Positions 8,401 through 15,219 are shown, counted from the first letter of the stretch. The stretch: DNA of 19,442 bases from an uncultured Collinsella sp. (GCA_900540935.1 UQHW01000037.1:1-19442); one strand, 5' to 3'. The notes: generated by a model not told the origin, from the sequence alone. Made by a program: numbers and translations.

Positions 8401-9223
8401 TCACATTTGCGGCAACCTGGTCCTTAACGACAGGGGACGCGCTACCAGCCGTATAGGCAAACTCAACCTTCTGCCCCTGGGTGAGCTTAACGCTGCTCGC
8501 GCCAACCGAGGAAGACGCACCGTCGACGAACAGCTGCCAGAAGGCATAAGTCGTCGGATCGAAGGCAAGCGTACGGCCATCGCTCGGGGATGTGATGCTT
8601 TTGAGGTAGAAACCGTATGCCGTGTTCGGATCGTAGTCTGCCTTGAAGCCCGTCTTCTGCTGCAGCTTAACGAAGGCATCCGCAGCCGTCGCGCCCTCGT
8701 CGAGCTTGAGCTGCGTGGGTGCCACCCAGGTCTGAGCCTTGCCGTCGGCATCGGTGCCGATAATCGAGAACGAGACCTCGACTTGCTTCTTGGCGACATC
8801 GCCGGTTTCTGTCGGGTTCTCTGTCTGAACGGCAGCCGCGGCGGCAGATCCTGCTTGGCCAGCGGATGCCGCTGAAGACTGCTCGCTCGCGGCAGGGCTC
8901 TCCCCCGTCGCCGAGCCTTCGTCGCCAGTTGCTGCCTTTGATGCGGCGGCACTAGCTGCAGGCGCGCTCCCAGAATCCGAAACCTCGGCGCCGCTCTGCT
9001 CAGCGGCACCGCCCGCAAGCGCTGCGTCCTCGCCCGGCGTCGTAGCCTGAGCCACAGCCTCGGCAATGCCCTCGGCGCCCTCGGCCCACAGCTGAGCCGG
9101 CGTGGTGCTGAAGGCCATCGCGAAGGCCAGGAATGCCACCAGGCAGCGCTTTGCCACGCCGCGCGCGATTACGCCACGGCGACGAAGCGAGGCACGCTGG
9201 CACTCGTCCTCAAACATATCCAT
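5396..9223 (-). CDS. Sortase-anchored surface protein with four DUF4430 domains and a beta-propeller
   Basis: This 1275-residue protein is modular. A signal peptide (about residues 1-48) is followed by an Ala/Ser/Gly-rich spacer and four DUF4430 repeats (about 147-262, 270-374, 384-492 and 499-610). Three repeats share an SPFDxKxYxWDAATNxYWxxYxNG-like core, the first in a more divergent form. Next come a PQQ-like beta-propeller region (about 635-1037), an InlB-type B-repeat with GYTFGGWYTD and LTLYAKW (about 1041-1109), a Gly-rich hinge (1112-1158), a Lys/Asp/Ser stalk (1179-1218) and a sorting signal EPETG (1236-1240) with hydrophobic segment and basic tail. AGGAG at 9228-9232 places the start at ATG 9223, or at the ATG 6 nt later. 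The cobalamin riboswitch upstream and the DUF4430 domains point to corrinoid capture at the cell wall. Adhesion or another ligand remains possible. Confidence 0.88.
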   Translation of the reverse strand: MDMFEDECQRASLRRRGVIARGVAKRCLVAFLAFAMAFSTTPAQLWAEGAEGIAEAVAQATTPGEDAALAGGAAEQSGAEVSDSGSAPAASAAASKAATGDEGSATGESPAASEQSSAASAGQAGSAAAAAVQTENPTETGDVAKKQVEVSFSIIGTDADGKAQTWVAPTQLKLDEGATAADAFVKLQQKTGFKADYDPNTAYGFYLKSITSPSDGRTLAFDPTTYAFWQLFVDGASSSVGASSVKLTQGQKVEFAYTAGSASPVVKDQVAANVTVIGRDAQGKTQTWVDNAQYVVTSGSSALDLTKVALEANDIDAVAAGSFILSLKYNGVELGTPQDYSTYWQLFINGKSSDYTADNVTIHAGDTVTWFYGGWGDKLPSDSVHASVQVLGKDKDGKQQVWASTGQTSLKAGSTAKDLLEQTGLTLDAGESSWGWFLNGITSPFDSKSYGWDAATNSYWRFYVNGKFADVGAGAYELQEGDAVTFMYGADADALPGQVLGSVDVIGPDVNGNNTRWGSASNVSLPEGSTAQNLIETVLKAKGVTYNGSQSGEYWFLNSINSPFDHKPYAWDAATNKYWHLYINGEPSLLCANQITLKSGDKVTLAYTTDDSAMPDPDKIVVDPSATTPDWDAEWAGYGNSGNGSTVTDAKTPAQAAGLKWAFDWKAESGQQYANCSEPVIANGFVYIATENELIKIDSSTGKKVASAPLASKVSYTSRPIYTNGLIIVPLNGGAVQAITADKLICKWLTPGLTDLTQSSCTVVSDGEYVYVGTVDISYDENYNATYGNGSFMRIKIATGEVSWQNIDASEGYYWTGAALTDKYAIVPTSAGTLKCIDKTTGDVVSTMKLGALANADCVADPSNGSTFYQMTHDGKLHVISLSAKGVLSEQKTVDLGLTNNMSAPAVAGENLIVGGQTATGSALALYNLKTGKTTMVTAADGKELPAGFNGIAATPLVSVQGGKTYVYFTVNSADSKDYVNYSAGGGVYRYTLGDAEATQIYDAAGHYQHCDSPVIADASGNLYYINDSGTLFKLGAVESWTVVFNSNGGSACNTKFVATADGKLVKPADPTRDGYTFGGWYTDETCAQAYDFSTPVTADLTLYAKWTKNAVNPGGNGGSGANGGNGGVGSNGGGGSSTGTGSGTGAGAGSGSGSKGGVIAPGQKPVTKTTVSTKTETRDNKSDKKDSDKSDKKDEKKSDKKSDRKDGTSDKKSDSKSDTGAVSTTTAKKSSSASEPETGTNPLAIVGIAAGVIGLALIAVFVLTKRGKGDGNAR
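5570..5689 (-). repeat. Lys/Asp/Ser low-complexity coding repeat (wall stalk)
   Basis: About 40 codons of imperfect SDKKD-type repeats; on the plus strand the unit reads like GACTTCTTGTC repeated with variation. It sits between the Gly-rich hinge and the sorting signal, as expected for a wall-spanning stalk. Such tracts often vary in length between strains. The neighbouring small DUF4430 gene carries a similar Ser/Asp/Lys linker. Confidence 0.7.
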
Positions 9224-9331
9224 TTGTCTCCTATTGTCTGTACTTGGAGCGTTGCCTTGAAGCTGCCCCACGTCATCGCGCATGTTGCGCCCGAGTTCCC
9301 CCATCGGGGTCCCCCTTCCCTCCAGAGCCCT

Positions 9332-9363
9332 ATGCACACCGGCGGCATACGCCGCAGCCGCAT
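9332..9363 (-). promoter_or_regulatory. Leader hairpin between riboswitch and start codon
   Basis: GCGGC (9342-9346) pairs with GCCGC (9351-9355) around a 4-nt loop. The stem is extended past an internal loop by ATGC (9332-9335) with GCAT (9360-9363). It lies in the roughly 190-nt leader between the aptamer and the ribosome binding site and could belong to the expression platform. No T-tract follows, so transcription termination is not indicated. Confidence 0.35.
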
Positions 9364-9415
9364 GCAAGATGGGAGGCGATCCGACTTAACCTTAACGGCT
9401 CAGGCGCGCCGTCCG

Positions 9416-9545
9416 ATCTGCGACGCGAACATCCCGAGCCAAGAGGAATTACGGTTACTGGTACAGCCGGGGACTTGCACCCCGATTCCCCCAAACGCGC
9501 AGGAAAACCGCGCATTCGTGCGTCTCCGCACCACCATCTAGGCCA
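9416..9545 (-). promoter_or_regulatory. Cobalamin (B12) riboswitch
   Basis: Read on the minus strand, the cobalamin aptamer core is clear: GGGAA (9486-9490), then GGTGCAAGTCC (9471-9481), then CTGTACCAGTAACCGTAA (9449-9466), in the order and spacing of this family. A less conserved B12-box-like GGCTCGGGATGTTCGC follows, and GGTGGTGCGGAGACGCA opens the element. Outer boundaries are approximate. Cobalamin or a related corrinoid should bind and repress the downstream DUF4430 operon; repression is the family rule, not something seen here. The mode, terminator or ribosome-site masking, is not resolved. Confidence 0.88.
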
Positions 9546-9548
9546 TCG

Positions 9549-9577
9549 ATTAAAACCGTCAATATGCTATCACGCAA
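9549..9577 (-). promoter_or_regulatory. Putative promoter of the riboswitch operon
   Basis: On the minus strand TTGCGT (9572-9577) and TTTAAT (9549-9554) are separated by exactly 17 bp. Transcription would begin near 9542, right at the 5' edge of the aptamer, which supports the assignment. Confidence 0.55.
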
Positions 9578-9603
9578 AAGGGCCTCGCACGCAGGCGAAG
9601 CCC
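9576..9603 (-). terminator. Rho-independent terminator of the phasin-like/ABC1 operon
   Basis: On the minus strand GGGCTTCGC (9595-9603) pairs with GCGAGGCCC (9580-9588) through 9 bp (one T-G wobble) with a 6-nt loop, followed by TTTT (9576-9579). It follows the ABC1 kinase stop codon by about 50 bp and touches the -35 box of the next promoter. Confidence 0.82.
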
Positions 9604-9654
9604 AAGGTAAAAGCTATTGTTTGCGAAAGGAAAATGCGGTGACGGTCGCAGCCT

Positions 9655-11418
9655 CTAGCGCTTGCCGCCGTGGCTGTTGAGCCAGATATTGCGGCCCAGC
9701 ATAAGCGCCAGCACCAGCGCGCTCACGTAGCCCATAAAGCCAATGACCGGGATACCAAACACAACCGGCTCGATGCGCGCGTAGTACACCACCGACGAAC
9801 CGATAAACAAGCCGGCGATAACAATAGCCATCGACATGCGGTCGATAATTCCACCCAGCTGTCGCAGCGCCTTATCGCTGCTCATGATCTGCGTGTTCAC
9901 CTTAAGCTGGCCGCGTGTGAGCATGCGCGAAGCCAAGCCCAGATACTCGGCCGCCTCGAGCGAGCCCTTCGCCGCGCGATAACTGCTCGCTGCAAAGTCG
10001 CGGCTCATCTCGCGCATGCGGGCGTAGGTGCTCTTCTCGTTTTTGATGTGCGTCTGGATGATCTGGATCATGTTGACGTTGGGCATGTACTCGGTCAACA
10101 GGCCCTCGAGCGTCACCATGCCGCGGGCGAACATCGTCACCACGCTCGGCAGCTCAACGTCATTTTTGCGCGCGAGGTTTAACAGCGAAGTCAAAAACTC
10201 GCCGATATCTAGGTCCTTAAGGTCAAGGCCCGCAAAGTCAGCCACGATAAAGTCCAAATCGGACAAAAAGGCCGAATGATCGAGCTCAGCCGAGTCGCCA
10301 CGCGTCACGGCGAAGCGCATGAGCGAATCCTTGAGCTTGGGCACGTCGCCCTCGGCCACGGCGAAAATCAAGTCCTTGACGATACCGCGGTCGTGGCTCG
10401 ACAAGCGTCCGACCATACCCAAGTCGATAAAGTAAACGATACCGTCTTTGAGGATGATGTTTCCCGCATGCGGGTCAGCATGGAAAAAGCCGTCATCAAG
10501 CACCTGCGTCGAGTAGTCCTCGACGATTGCGGCACCGATCTTTTCCAAGTCATAGCCCTCGGCCACCAAGCGTTCAGGATCGGCGATCGAAATGCCGTCG
10601 ACGTAGTCCATAACCACCACGTGTTCGGTGCACAGGTCCAGATAGGATTTAGGGCACGTCACGCCATGAACGCTCTTATGGAACTCGTAGAAGTCGTTGA
10701 GGTTTTTGGCCTCGGCCAAAAAGTTGGTCTCCTCGCGAAACGAGGTCCACAGCTCCTCGACCACGCCGTGCAGGTCAACGAATTGATCGGTGTTGACGAA
10801 CTTGGAAACGATACGCACCACCGAGCGGATGATATCGATGTCCTGCGCCATAACCTGCTGCGCACCGGGGCGCTGCACCTTGACGGCCACGTCCTCGCCC
10901 GTCACCAGACGAGCGCGGTGCACCTGCGCGAGCGACGCGCTACCGAGCGGGTTGGGGTCGATCGCATCGAACATCTCCCCCAGGCGCAGGCCGTATTCTT
11001 CTTCCAGACAGCTGAGTACGACCTCGTACGGCACCGGCTCCACGTCGGAGCGCAGACGACGCAGCTCGTCGCAAAAGCGCTGCGGCAGAATCTCGGACCG
11101 GTTGGCCAAAATCTGCCCCATCTTGACGAACATGGGGCCGAGTTCCTCGAGCAGGCGGCGCAAACGAACCGGCGTGAGGTTATCCCACACGCGGTACTTT
11201 TTGACCAGGCGTACAATCTGCCCAATGCGTTCGCGACGACCCGCCGGCGTGAGCTGGTATTCCTCGTCCGGCGCCATCGCGTCGGGCTCCTCGGGCACCA
11301 TATCGACGGCGCGCGGCTTCTTGCGAGCGCCCGAGACGGCGGCGTCGACCTCATCGACAACCGCCGCCTCGTCACCCAAGGGATCTAGATTGTTGTAATC
11401 GGTGGTGGAATCTGCCAT
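9655..11418 (-). CDS. ABC1/AarF (UbiB-like) atypical kinase
   Basis: The 587-residue protein carries the UbiB/ABC1 signatures in order: FVKMGQILANR with the KxGQ motif (residues 99-102), the Ala-rich loop GSASLAQVHRA (159-169), the lysine of VAVK (180), HADPHAGN (313-320), IDLGMVG (331-337) and two C-terminal membrane segments (about 525-575). These ATPases or atypical kinases act at membranes, classically in quinone synthesis or lipid homeostasis. The first 60 residues are acidic and likely disordered. The start ATG at 11418 is 8 nt after the stop of the phasin-like gene, so they form an operon. Its ribosome site is weak (GAGG farther upstream), which suggests coupled translation. No quinone gene is adjacent, so the pathway cannot be named. 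Confidence 0.93.
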   Translation of the reverse strand: MADSTTDYNNLDPLGDEAAVVDEVDAAVSGARKKPRAVDMVPEEPDAMAPDEEYQLTPAGRRERIGQIVRLVKKYRVWDNLTPVRLRRLLEELGPMFVKMGQILANRSEILPQRFCDELRRLRSDVEPVPYEVVLSCLEEEYGLRLGEMFDAIDPNPLGSASLAQVHRARLVTGEDVAVKVQRPGAQQVMAQDIDIIRSVVRIVSKFVNTDQFVDLHGVVEELWTSFREETNFLAEAKNLNDFYEFHKSVHGVTCPKSYLDLCTEHVVVMDYVDGISIADPERLVAEGYDLEKIGAAIVEDYSTQVLDDGFFHADPHAGNIILKDGIVYFIDLGMVGRLSSHDRGIVKDLIFAVAEGDVPKLKDSLMRFAVTRGDSAELDHSAFLSDLDFIVADFAGLDLKDLDIGEFLTSLLNLARKNDVELPSVVTMFARGMVTLEGLLTEYMPNVNMIQIIQTHIKNEKSTYARMREMSRDFAASSYRAAKGSLEAAEYLGLASRMLTRGQLKVNTQIMSSDKALRQLGGIIDRMSMAIVIAGLFIGSSVVYYARIEPVVFGIPVIGFMGYVSALVLALMLGRNIWLNSHGGKR

Positions 11419-11426
11419 CTGCGCTG

Positions 11427-11843
11427 CTACTCGGCCTCTTCGGTATCCTTCGCATCGTCGGGCTCAACGGACTCGACGGGCACCGAGGTCACGTTGTCCT
11501 CGACCGAATCGACGATGTCGCGCACATGGGCCAGGAAGGCAGTGCGCTCGGGAGCGGTCATGACGCGGACGCGGGCAAGGATAAGCTCGTCAAGCACGCG
11601 CTGGGCCGCGGTCTCGCCCTGCATGCCCAGACGCTCGGTCAGGTCGGAGATGGTGCCACCGGCCTGCTCGAACATATCGGACACGCTGCGGGCGATATCG
11701 GGGGTGGCGGTGTCCTTGCGGACCTGCTCGCCCTTGGTGTTAAGGTCGTCGAGGACCTTCTTGCCGCCTTCGACAGCAACGGCGGCAGCGCCAAAGCCAA
11801 CGTTGATGGCGCCGTTAACAAGCTGATCGAGTTTCATAACCAT
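11427..11843 (-). CDS. Phasin-like small helical protein
   Basis: The 138-residue product begins MVMKLDQLVNGAINVGFGAAAVAVEGGKKVLDDLNTKG and is mainly amphipathic helix with an acidic tail (SVEPDDAKDTEEAE). This resembles the phasin-like family often placed beside ABC1 kinases; true phasins coat polyhydroxyalkanoate granules. No PHA synthase is seen here. The chosen ATG at 11843 has GGAG 6 nt upstream (11850-11853); a TTG at 11855 would overlap that site, and ATG at 11837 is a second possibility. It is co-transcribed with the ABC1 kinase, so it may be a membrane or kinase accessory. The family match is by general character, so the assignment is moderate. Confidence 0.65.
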   Translation of the reverse strand: MVMKLDQLVNGAINVGFGAAAVAVEGGKKVLDDLNTKGEQVRKDTATPDIARSVSDMFEQAGGTISDLTERLGMQGETAAQRVLDELILARVRVMTAPERTAFLAHVRDIVDSVEDNVTSVPVESVEPDDAKDTEEAE

Positions 11844-11942
11844 GGTTGTCTCCAATCATAAACAACTGCATTGGCGTTCTTGTACCCAAGATCGAGTGAA
11901 AGCGACAAAGCGTTTTAGCGCTATTCGATCGACGGGAAATCC

Positions 11943-13466
11943 CTACCTCACGTTGTCGTTCATCGCGAAAGAGTTCTTCATGGCGCAGCTCGTGGTGTAG
12001 AGCACCTTGCCCAGTAGAGCATCGGTCTCCACACGAACACACTCGGCAAAGGCCTCATTGGCGCGTGCAAGCTCGGCAGGCACCTCGGCCTCAGGCAGAG
12101 CGGCTACGGTAGCATCGACGTCATGGATCTGCTTGTGGCCCATGCCACCGACCTTCTCCTGGTAGTCCTCCACAGCGCGGCCGCACTCATGGAAACGGAC
12201 GTCAGCCAGGGCGCCGATCAGGCGGTTGGCCCAGTAGAAGTTTTCGGACGTCACGCGAGCCTGCGTGTCGGCATAGTACTCGGGCATGGTCTCGACGTTG
12301 GCGTACAGCGGAACCAGCGCGTTAAACGAGTTGGAACCAAAGGCCATCCACTGCACGGCGCGATACGCCGGCTGCGCATAGGGGCGCAGCTGCAGCACGG
12401 CAAGCTGGCTGTTGCGGTTGATGCCGATGGGACGATAGGCACCACGCGTGGCGGGCGTGCCCTTGCTGCCGTAGCAGTCGTACTCCGTACCCTGGTAGTG
12501 GCTCGAAAGCACGTACTTGATATCCTCGATGGTCACCTTGCGCTCGGGCACGCGGCTCCAGGGGATATCGTCGCTCTCGGGCGTGTAGTCGGCGTCGGGG
12601 CCGTCCCACACATCGCTGGGGTTGAGGCAGCGCTGCATGTACCAGGCGCGCGGCGTGTTGTAAACGTGGTCGCTGTCACTGTGCGAGCCAAAGGCCTCGC
12701 GCGGGTTAAAGACCGCGGCGGGACCGTCGCCCTTAACACCCAGCGTAAGGTCCAGATGCCACTCGGCCATCCAGGAGCGCAGGTCGGCGGAGCACATGTG
12801 GTCGGCCTGGGCGCCCTCGGCATCGTCCAGGTCAAAGCTATCGATACCCAGCTGGTTGGGCATGGTCACATAGGCGTCGTCGGGCACGCGCTTGGCGATC
12901 CAGTGGTGGCCGCCGATGGTCTCGAGCCACCAGATCTCGTCAACGTCACTAAAGGCGATGCCGTTGTTCTCGTAAGTGCCGTAGCGCTCGAGCAGGTCGC
13001 CCAGGACACGCACGCCGTCGCGGGCGGACTTGGCATACGGCAGCACCAGGGTCACCATGTCCTCCTCGCCCAGGCCACCGGGCTGCGCCGGAACATAGCC
13101 GTCCTCGCCCTCGTTACCCTTGGCGGGCACGTAGTCCACGAGCGGATCGGCGCCGCGGACGCGCTCGTTGGTGGTAAGCGTCTCGGTTGCGGACATGCCA
13201 ACATTGAGCTCATTGAAGCCGGCCTCGGCCCAAATGCCATGACCCGGGACAACGTCGGGGACGCTTGTGTAACGCATGGGATTGTCGGGCAGTTCAACGG
13301 TCAGGTGGCTCAGGACACTCGTGTAGACACGCGGCTGCTCGTCGGGATGCACTACGCGCATGCGCTTGGGCTCAAACACCCCGTTGGACGAGTCCTCATT
13401 GCGGGCAACCAGCGTCGACCCGTCGTAGCTCGCGTTCTTACCAACCAAAATCGTTGTGCACGGCAT
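11943..13466 (-). CDS. C69 family dipeptidase (PepD-like, Ntn hydrolase)
   Basis: The 507-residue protein starts MPCTTILVGKNASYDGSTLVARNEDS. This is the C69 peptidase N-terminus, in which a cysteine (Cys3 here) becomes the N-terminal nucleophile. Other family stretches are HGIWAEAGFNELNVGMSATET, DEIWWLETIGGHHWIAKRVPDDAYVTMPNQ and NRNSQLAVLQLRP. Members hydrolyse a broad range of dipeptides. I chose the ATG at 13466 because AAGGAGG ends 6 nt before it; the upstream ATG at 13472 directly abuts that site. There is no classical signal peptide, so it is probably cytosolic and used in peptide nutrition. It is a single gene: the fchA-folD terminator lies upstream, and a 99-bp gap separates it from the phasin-like gene. 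Confidence 0.92.
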   Translation of the reverse strand: MPCTTILVGKNASYDGSTLVARNEDSSNGVFEPKRMRVVHPDEQPRVYTSVLSHLTVELPDNPMRYTSVPDVVPGHGIWAEAGFNELNVGMSATETLTTNERVRGADPLVDYVPAKGNEGEDGYVPAQPGGLGEEDMVTLVLPYAKSARDGVRVLGDLLERYGTYENNGIAFSDVDEIWWLETIGGHHWIAKRVPDDAYVTMPNQLGIDSFDLDDAEGAQADHMCSADLRSWMAEWHLDLTLGVKGDGPAAVFNPREAFGSHSDSDHVYNTPRAWYMQRCLNPSDVWDGPDADYTPESDDIPWSRVPERKVTIEDIKYVLSSHYQGTEYDCYGSKGTPATRGAYRPIGINRNSQLAVLQLRPYAQPAYRAVQWMAFGSNSFNALVPLYANVETMPEYYADTQARVTSENFYWANRLIGALADVRFHECGRAVEDYQEKVGGMGHKQIHDVDATVAALPEAEVPAELARANEAFAECVRVETDALLGKVLYTTSCAMKNSFAMNDNVR

Positions 13467-13520
13467 GCGCATCCTCCTTGAGCGAAGAAATCAAACGGTA
13501 CCAGTGTATCGCTTCGGCGC

Positions 13521-13542
13521 AAAAAGGGCGAAACCGCCGCCC
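13521..13542 (-). terminator. Rho-independent terminator of fchA-folD
   Basis: On the minus strand GGGCG (13538-13542) pairs with CGCCC (13526-13530) around a 7-nt loop and is followed by TTTTT (13521-13525). The stem is short but GC-only, and it lies 26 bp past the folD stop codon. Confidence 0.65.
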
Positions 13543-13568
13543 CGGCAGCCCCTGTGGGCAAAAAACGC

Positions 13569-14423
13569 CTATTTCGATGCGCGCTCCGCCGCCTCGATCA
13601 CGTGCTTGGCGAGAATCGCGGTGGTCACAGCCCCCACGCCGCCCGGCACCGGAGTAATTGCGCCAACGATCGGTTCCGCAGCATCAAAATCGACATCACC
13701 GACCAGCTTGCCAGCGGCCTCGTCCCAGTTAATGCCCACATCGATGATCGTCTGGCCCTCGCGAACCGCATCCGCGCCAATCGTACGTGCGCGTCCAACG
13801 GCCGCAACCACAATATCAGCCGCACGGCACTCGGCAGCCAAGTCGCGCGTATGCGTATGGCACGTCGTCACCGTGGCATTGCGAGCCGTAAGCATGGCGG
13901 CAACGGGACGGCCAATCACGAGCGACCGACCGACGACCGCGACCTTGGCCCCATCCAGCTCAACGCTGTAATGGTCCAGCAACGCCAACACGGCTTCTGC
14001 CGTGCAAGGAGCAAAGCCCTCGCCTCGCCCCGAAAGCGTGGCGAGCAGCGAGGCCGGCGTCATGGAGTCAACATCCTTGGCGGGCTCGAGTGCCGCGGCA
14101 ACTGCATCCCCGTCAAGCCCAGCGGGCAACGGACGAAACATCAGGCAGCCGTGAACAGCGGGGTCGGCATTGATGTCCTTAATAGCCGCCAACAGCTCGT
14201 CCTGCGAAACATCGGCGGGAAGCAAAACGCGGCGAGCCTCAATGCCAATCTTCTCGCAGCGCTTGAGGGCGCCGCGCTCGTAGGACAGGTCGTCCTCGCG
14301 CTCGCCCACACGCACGATGGCCAGCGTCGGCACGATGCCCTGTTCGCGCAGGGCGGCGCAATGAGCGGCAAGTTCCTCGGTTAACGCACGGGCAACGGGA
14401 GCACCCTTGAGCAGCTCGGCCAT
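13569..14423 (-). CDS. folD: FolD-type methylenetetrahydrofolate dehydrogenase, cyclohydrolase site degenerate
   Basis: The 284-residue protein is full length for FolD, which normally oxidises 5,10-methylene-THF with NADP and then hydrolyses methenyl-THF to 10-formyl-THF. Conserved parts include VGRSLVIGRP (164-173, dinucleotide site), KDVD (116-119), PCT (139-141), VGDVDF and TPVPGGVG. Aligned by eye with E. coli FolD, Tyr48 is kept, but the catalytic lysine four residues later is Ala52 (SYERGALK), and the glutamine of VQLPLP is Phe96 (LMFRPLP). Both positions are known to be critical for cyclohydrolase activity, whereas dehydrogenase activity can survive the lysine change. GAGGGG lies 6 nt before the ATG. 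The gene starts 2 nt after fchA ends, so a separate cyclohydrolase is probably supplied by its operon partner. Confidence 0.92.
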   Translation of the reverse strand: MAELLKGAPVARALTEELAAHCAALREQGIVPTLAIVRVGEREDDLSYERGALKRCEKIGIEARRVLLPADVSQDELLAAIKDINADPAVHGCLMFRPLPAGLDGDAVAAALEPAKDVDSMTPASLLATLSGRGEGFAPCTAEAVLALLDHYSVELDGAKVAVVGRSLVIGRPVAAMLTARNATVTTCHTHTRDLAAECRAADIVVAAVGRARTIGADAVREGQTIIDVGINWDEAAGKLVGDVDFDAAEPIVGAITPVPGGVGAVTTAILAKHVIEAAERASK

Positions 14424-14425
14424 GG

Positions 14426-15058
14426 CTATCCCCTCTTCCTTGCGGCGTCAGCAGCACGGCGCGCCAGTGCATCGGCGCGCGGCAACCACGTATCCAGCAG
14501 TTCATCGCACGCCGCCTCGAGTTCCTCGGCGCGCACCCGGTCTTTCATAGATGTGGTATTGGCAAAGAGCGTCAGGCTCGCGCCTTGCATGGCGGCGCGG
14601 CAGAACACGGCACCGCATGCCACGTCGGACAGCAACTGGCGCGAACCCTTGTCGGCCATGTCCTCGAGCAGCGCCAGCGCGCGCCCGCAGGCATCCATGA
14701 TCCGGTACGGCGGCATGGCCGCCACGCGCAACGCGTCCTGAATCGCCGCGGGTCGAGCCGGGTCCTCGCGCGGAATGCCATACGATGCGGACACCTGGCC
14801 GTATGCACGAACATCCTCGGCAACCAGACCCACTAGTTCCTGCGCCAACTCGTCTGCCTGGGCAAATGCACGCGTCAGATCGTCCGCCCGATCGCTAAGC
14901 GCGGGATTGGTCGCCCCGTAGCGAGCAACCATCCCGCAAAGCGAGGCGCCCAGCGCGCCCACAAAGGCGCTCGCGCTACCGCCGCCGGGAACCGGCTCGC
15001 GCGCGGCCAGCGCCTCGGCAAACCCACGGCAGGTCTTGTCCATCATCTCTTGGCTCAT
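14426..15058 (-). CDS. fchA: Cyclodeaminase/cyclohydrolase family protein (FchA-like methenyl-THF cyclohydrolase)
   Basis: The 210-residue protein shows the family glycine loop PVPGGGSASAFVGALGASL (about residues 23-41) and the later motif DVACGAVFCRAAMQGASLTLFANT. The family includes monofunctional methenyl-THF cyclohydrolase FchA and formimino-THF cyclodeaminase. Because the next gene is a FolD lacking its cyclohydrolase lysine, the cyclohydrolase role fits best, yielding 10-formyl-THF from methenyl-THF. No histidine-degradation gene is nearby to favour cyclodeaminase. The ATG at 15058 has AAGGTG about 7 nt upstream (15066-15071). It is first in the operon, behind a promoter-like pair and a leader hairpin. 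Confidence 0.88.
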   Translation of the reverse strand: MSQEMMDKTCRGFAEALAAREPVPGGGSASAFVGALGASLCGMVARYGATNPALSDRADDLTRAFAQADELAQELVGLVAEDVRAYGQVSASYGIPREDPARPAAIQDALRVAAMPPYRIMDACGRALALLEDMADKGSRQLLSDVACGAVFCRAAMQGASLTLFANTTSMKDRVRAEELEAACDELLDTWLPRADALARRAADAARKRG

Positions 15059-15086
15059 ACGTATGCACCTTCAAGTCATATAGATC

Positions 15087-15108
15087 GGTCGGGCGGCAAC
15101 CGCCGACC
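15087..15108 (-). promoter_or_regulatory. Hairpin in the fchA leader
   Basis: On the minus strand GGTCGGCGG and CCGCCCGACC pair through 9 bp with one bulged C and a TTG loop. The hairpin ends about 15 nt before the fchA ribosome binding site and has no T-tract. It may affect translation or mRNA stability. Confidence 0.4.
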
Positions 15109-15135
15109 AACCGCATCAAACACGTAATGATGCTA

Positions 15136-15164
15136 AGTCTAGCCCATAAGCACATGAGCGTCAG
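15136..15164 (-). promoter_or_regulatory. Putative promoter of fchA-folD
   Basis: On the minus strand CTGACG (15159-15164) and TAGACT (15136-15141) are separated by 17 bp, each matching 4 of 6 consensus bases. The start would lie about 70 nt before the fchA ATG. Confidence 0.45.
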
Positions 15165-15219
15165 CACACCTGGCCATCGCGGATTTCTATGACGAACGAT
15201 AGGCGTCGGCGCCGCAAAC

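Noticed and set aside
5189..8875. Two long plus-strand open frames (756 and 463 codons) across the DUF4430 operon
   Set aside because: They lie antisense to genes with clear domains, are rich in Arg, Ile and Gly without any motif, and have no ribosome site. GC-rich coding DNA commonly leaves the opposite strand open.
9395..9559. A wider riboswitch boundary based on pairing ACGGTT with AGCCGT
   Set aside because: The 5' half would overlap the -10 box of the likely promoter, so it would not be transcribed.
10276..13481. Long plus-strand frames opposite the ABC1 kinase and the C69 dipeptidase
   Set aside because: They mirror conserved minus-strand genes and contain no recognisable domain.
13543..13568. 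T-rich run (GTTTTTTGCC on the minus strand) right after folD as a terminator
   Set aside because: No stem precedes the T-run; the hairpin at 13521-13542 is the better terminator.
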